Assembly (NCBI GenBank): GCA_963921425.1
Contig: OY992832.1
Span: 3,472,001 to 3,536,000, forward strand
DNA from: Dryas octopetala
Taxonomy: Eukaryota > Streptophyta > Magnoliopsida > Rosales > Rosaceae
Direction of reading: 5' to 3'
DNA: 64,000 bases
Shown: one piece after another, positions 60,359-64,000 of the stretch
Layout: the number at the start of each line of letters is the position of its first letter
Position numbering within the stretch: the first letter of the stretch is position 1
The notes under the pieces: model-generated
Seen by the model: only the letters and a program-made list of their open reading frames with translations
The model's database searches: none
What the model was told of the DNA's origin: nothing
Translations under genes and position numbers: made by a program

Positions 60359-61359
60359 AAATTAAATTTTAGATTAAATTTTTATTATTTTTAAAATTAT
60401 AGTGTTTTATCTAATTTGAGTATTAACTTAGGATACTGCTTCTGTAGTGGACTTTAATTGTTGGGTGGCCATTTTGGGATCCAAGGGCTAGCTAGCTAGG
60501 CTGCTCAGGTGTATTAAATTAAAAGCTTATGGTGTAATAGACTAATAGTAGTGTGCTATAATGCTATATACATCGGATTGTAGACCAATGCGATGACCAA
60601 AATTTAGCTGCACCCATCGCCTTGTGATGTGGCCTTTTGTGTTGTGTTGATTTCATATTGAGGTCGATAAATCGTAGAGAGAAAATGAATTATGATTGTT
60701 CATTCTATAAATATTTAATCAAAAAATGAATCATCAAAAAGGTAGAATAAAAGCCCTCAGTATAAATAACCTTTCATAAAAATAAAAAATGAGAGTATAA
60801 ATAACCATCTAACTTGATTAATAAGCTTGGGCAGGGATGGAATCAGGATTTGAAAATTGGGGTGGACTAAGGGATTGGGCTAAGGGCTGAACTTTCAGGA
60901 CTGGTCGGGCTGAAGAATTTGTAAGTGGATTACCATTACCAATGAGGTTCCTCCTCAACCCAAAACATAGACTCCATAAAATTTGGTATATTTTTCTTAG
61001 GTTTTTTTTACAAATCACCCACATTTACTATACTCTGATTTGTAAGTCACTATCTAGATTGAATCAATCTATCACTTGAATTAAAAAAAATTTGCAATGT
61101 ACTGCCTCCGTCAAAATCCGTCTTCTGTTAAAAATAAGGGTATTTTAATCCGTCAAATATGAATTAACAAATTAGGTTTTACAAGTTGGGGATTGTTAGA
61201 GAGCATTCACATTCACACCCAATGTTAGAGTTCAAATTTCCACAAATAAGAAAAAATGTAAATTTGTAAAATTAATTCCCAATATTGTTTAAAAAAAAAC
61301 ATCATCAACAACAAAAAGCTCCTAGTAAAAAGAGCACAAACATATCCATCGATCTTCAA
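60359..61359. other. Intergenic DNA between glucanase and RING-H2 gene
   Basis: Holds the 3' UTRs. AT-rich, and no gene or clear element was seen. Confidence 0.5.
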
Positions 61360-61941
61360 CTAAACATACATAACATTGATGTACGCATAAACTTGATTTT
61401 CATGGTTTGTCTGCACAGCCCAAGCAGACTGACGACAAACCGGACACTGAGTAGCCCTAGCCAGCCACTGATCAATGCATTGTTGGTGAAAAGTATGTTG
61501 ACAGTTCGTAAGAAACCGGCACACCTCTCCTTCCTTAAACTTCTCCAAACAAATAACACACACATCGCTGCGAATACCAATTCTCTCATCCGTTCTATGC
61601 CTGAAGAGTAGACCACAAGAGATAAGCTGCGGTGGTCTACTTGTTGATGTTCTTCTTGGTATCCCGGATTCAATGTCGATGTCTATTTCGATGTCGATGT
61701 GGATGTCATCGGTTTCATGAGTAGCATACATCTTCTTCATCAAATGTATGAGCAGGGAGAGGGCTATTAGAATGAGTAATAGAATCACGTGAAATTCTAT
61801 AAAATCGGTCCACCCCAAGGAAAACTCATTAAGAGGAGGAGTAGGTAGTAGTAGTGGTAGAAAACCGGTTGTTGTTGATAGCGGCAGAGCCGCCGGTGGT
61901 GGTGGTGGTGGTGGAAGAAAAATCTGATAAGCCGCTGACAT
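61360..61941 (-). CDS. Membrane RING-H2 finger protein (ATL-like), copy 1
   Basis: Intronless, 193 aa. Proline-rich N-terminus, one transmembrane helix (FHVILLLILIALSLLIHLM), an alternating acidic/Ile stretch (DDIHIDIEIDIDIE), then the RING-H2: CVICLEKF, CRFLTNCQHTFHQQCIDQWL, CPVC, with all eight zinc ligands in C3H2C3 order. ATL-type proteins are E3 ubiquitin ligases anchored in endomembranes or the plasma membrane; the substrate is unknown. The canonical ATL GLD motif is not evident, so it may be a divergent member. A GA microsatellite lies just upstream at about 61953-61981. It is related to the gene at 63041-63538. Confidence 0.9.
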   Translation of the reverse strand: MSAAYQIFLPPPPPPPAALPLSTTTGFLPLLLPTPPLNEFSLGWTDFIEFHVILLLILIALSLLIHLMKKMYATHETDDIHIDIEIDIDIESGIPRRTSTSRPPQLISCGLLFRHRTDERIGIRSDVCVICLEKFKEGEVCRFLTNCQHTFHQQCIDQWLARATQCPVCRQSAWAVQTNHENQVYAYINVMYV

Positions 61942-61949
61942 GGCTTGTG

Positions 61950-61952
<3 letters not shown>

Positions 61953-61981
<29 letters not shown>
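61953..61981. repeat. (GA)n microsatellite in RING-H2 leader/promoter
   Basis: A ga run immediately upstream of the start codon of RING-H2 copy 1. Confidence 0.9.
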
Positions 61982-61987
<6 letters not shown>

Positions 61988-62311
61988 TATGATAGTTTTA
62001 CTCTATTTGTAAAAATATATATAAACTTGAAGAAGCCTAGCTATATTAATCCGGAAAGGAGAAGAAAAAGCTTACCTAGTTTCTGATAGAAAGTAGTCTT
62101 TCGAATTTCCCTTCTGGGTTCCAAATCCTAGAAATACTAGGATTAAGTTTGGAACAATAAAAATCACGAATAAGAGTGATTAAGAGTGAAGGACCAAAAA
62201 AAGTTTCTAAATTTGAGTCTTGACACTACAAAGGGTTAGTCTATCTCCTGTTCGGAATAGGAATTAACCTGGGAACTAAGGGTTAAAAATTTTGAGTATA
62301 GAGTTTGGAGC

Positions 62312-62732
62312 AGGCTTATTCACACCATTACCCCTTATAAAATACCTCATATGCCGTCAACTCTATCAATTTTTCTGTTAAAAAAATTGACGTGACACCT
62401 ATATCATGAGTAATACTCTTTTTTAGTTATGTACGTAAGATCCATGTGAACAAAAAAAATTATAAAAAATGGACATAGATCTTATTATTTTTTATTTTTT
62501 ATATTATTATTTTGTCCACATAGATCTTACATAGATCTTACGTAACTAAAAAAGGGTCTCACTCATGACATATAGGTGTCACGTCAGCTATTTTAACGGA
62601 AAAATTGACAGAGTTGACGACATAGGGTCTTTCATAATAACTGTGTGAAGTTCAGGTGTCAAAACTGAGAGGATAGTTTCAACGGGCAAAGTGAAAACAA
62701 GTGTATCTTATAATAATAGTGTGAATAAGCCT
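62312..62732. mobile_element. MITE family AGGCTTATTCACACC, copy 2
   Basis: Left end aggcttattcacaccatta, right end agtgtgaataagcct. It shares catatgccgtcaactct, gtccacatagatcttacat and gctattttaacggaaaaatt with copy 1 at 56977-57477. tttggag lies on both sides of the element, consistent with a short target duplication. It sits between the two RING-H2 genes. Confidence 0.85.
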
Positions 62733-63040
62733 TTGGAGTATAATATTTAGAATATATATTTAAAAAAATTAATTATATAAAAATTTAAAATGATGACTTA
62801 AAGTGCTTTTGATAGAAACATTAAAGTTCAAAAAATGTGGCTAAGAAGTGTATAGATTATATTAGGTCACGCTCATGTAAGAGATTTAATATAAAGATAA
62901 GTAAACAACAATTAATTTAAGAATTAGATTTAACAGGATTGTTAAATCAATAATTCATTGAAATAAATTGAGAAAATCCATAATTAAGAATATATAGCAT
63001 ATTTTTTGTGCAGTCTTAATTGGAATGATGTATTGATCGA

Positions 63041-63538
63041 CTAGACTGGATTCGGATTTGTGATACGCAGACCTGAAACAAGACGACGACAAAGAGGACA
63101 GTGGCCATCCTTGCCTAGCCATTGATCAATGCAGTGTCTGTGATATGTATGCTTACAGTTGTCAAGCATCCTACACACCTGGCCATGGCCAAAATTGTCC
63201 AAGCAAATTGCACAATCAGTCTGCACATCATAACCGCTTCTTTCCCTGGTTGTTTGGTTACCTGTATACGTGAAGACCCTTGACTTGGAGGCTTGCTGTT
63301 GCCGCCGTGTTTGTGCAGGCACCGCCGGCTGGTTCCGGGCTTGGTTCGGATTAGGACCATGGCGTGCCTGCTGCTGCTGCCGGCTGCAGATAGTGTTACA
63401 ATATTCCAATAGGATCGATATTAGGATAAAGGCGCCCATTGCCAGGCAAATGAGTATTCTTCTATCTCCATTACTAAGAGAAGGTGCTGGTGCTGGCGCT
63501 GGTTCTGCTAATGGTGGTGGCGGAAGAGGAAGAGGCAT
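63041..63538 (-). CDS. Membrane RING-H2 finger protein (ATL-like), copy 2
   Basis: Intronless, 165 aa. N-terminus rich in P and A, one transmembrane helix (ILICLAMGAFILISILLEY), a Gln/Asn/Arg-rich spacer, then the RING-H2: CAICLDNF, CRMLDNCKHTYHRHCIDQWL, CPLC with complete C3H2C3 ligands. The layout and RING wording match copy 1 about 1.1 kb away in the same orientation, so the two are probably old tandem duplicates. Predicted E3 ubiquitin ligase at a membrane; target unknown. Confidence 0.9.
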   Translation of the reverse strand: MPLPLPPPPLAEPAPAPAPSLSNGDRRILICLAMGAFILISILLEYCNTICSRQQQQARHGPNPNQARNQPAVPAQTRRQQQASKSRVFTYTGNQTTRERSGYDVQTDCAICLDNFGHGQVCRMLDNCKHTYHRHCIDQWLGKDGHCPLCRRLVSGLRITNPNPV

Positions 63539-63618
63539 AAGTACGTATACGTGAGAGAGTGAGAGAGATACTAGCTAGCTAGATCGGTACGTTGTATATG
63601 TTTCAAGAAGAATGGTTA

Positions 63619-63679
63619 TTGATTTTCACTAGGATTAGATTAGTATACAAGCTAGTTAGCTAATCCTAGTGAAAATCAA
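63619..63679. repeat. Hairpin upstream of RING-H2 copy 2
   Basis: ttgattttcactaggattag at 63619-63638 and its exact complement at 63660-63679 form a 20-bp perfect stem with a 21-base loop, about 80 bp upstream of the start codon. Confidence 0.85.
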
Positions 63680-64000
63680 ATTGGGCACGCTTTGAATAAA
63701 TATTACTTTGTATAAATGAAAGAATGTAAACAAAATATTTTTTAACCAAGGTTTGTCAACTTTAAACTACAACCGCTCCCAAGTCACAAACATTCATTTT
63801 TCCATAGTTCGGGCATTAATTAATTAGTTATTCTTTTCAAAATATGAGGTTTTAAGCTTTCGAGGTTAGTTCAAGTGATAATAATGAGTGAGATAATTAA
63901 GAGTTATGATTAAATTAGATTCAGAATTCGATTCTCTACAATATAACAAAAAAAAAAAGGTTTTAATATAAATTGGATTAATATTATACAAATTACACAT
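63680..64000. other. Window end, no gene seen
   Basis: AT-rich, with an A run near 63951 and no coding signal. Confidence 0.5.

Overview
The window is plant nuclear DNA. Its genes carry GT-AG introns, its intergenic DNA is AT-rich, it has many miniature transposons and GA/TC/AT microsatellites, and its gene families are plant ones (XS/XH RdDM protein, FPF1, RLCK-VII kinases, MBD5/6-type methyl-CpG readers, P-class PPR, GH17-CBM43 glucanase, RING-H2). The proteins look eudicot. I cannot fix the species from sequence alone. No bacterial, organellar or viral segment, no CRISPR array and no rRNA gene was seen.

Layout, left to right. 1-660: decayed LINE-type RNase H fragment with a poly(A) tail. 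1966-7000 (-): an FDM/IDN2-like XS-XH gene with six coding exons and a repeat-expanded linker. 7716-11735 (-): the front quarter of a 26S proteasome RPN1 gene, with its splice sites largely intact but its remainder gone. 14819-15205 (+): FPF1-like. 15.2-22.9 kb: gene-poor and repeat-rich. 22897-25551 (+) and 27169-29753 (-): two convergent RLCK-VII kinases, one PCRK/PBL19-like and one APK1/PBL9-like. 30-37 kb: no gene seen, but a striking 1.16-kb foldback element at 33118-34277. 37301-39513 (-): cytosolic triosephosphate isomerase, nine exons. 41096-51248 (-): three methyl-CpG-binding-domain genes in a row, one ordinary MBD5/6-like gene and two diverged relatives that share upstream sequence. 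52.6-54.6 kb: a GGGCC-rich element next to a Mutator-like MITE. 55030-56730 (-): P-class PPR. 58466-60358 (+): GPI-anchored beta-1,3-glucanase with CBM43. 61360-61941 and 63041-63538 (-): two membrane RING-H2 proteins.

Wherever I assembled a complete gene, the exon sums are multiples of three and the junctions rebuild conserved family motifs: FDM 719 aa, kinases 449 and 421 aa, TPI 254 aa, MBD-A 280 aa, MBD-C 238 aa, glucanase 516 aa. The genes do not form a pathway. An RdDM factor and methylated-DNA readers both occur here, but nothing in the sequence connects them.

The most unusual observations are these: (i) the MBD cluster, with one copy frameshifted near its start and another whose C-terminus was rewritten by a 20-bp insertion; (ii) a recurring class of tiny poly(A)/poly(T) insertions flanked by 11-17 bp direct repeats; (iii) the long foldback element with an 8-bp target duplication; (iv) a tandem duplication of a splice donor in TPI; (v) the truncated but splice-competent RPN1 copy.
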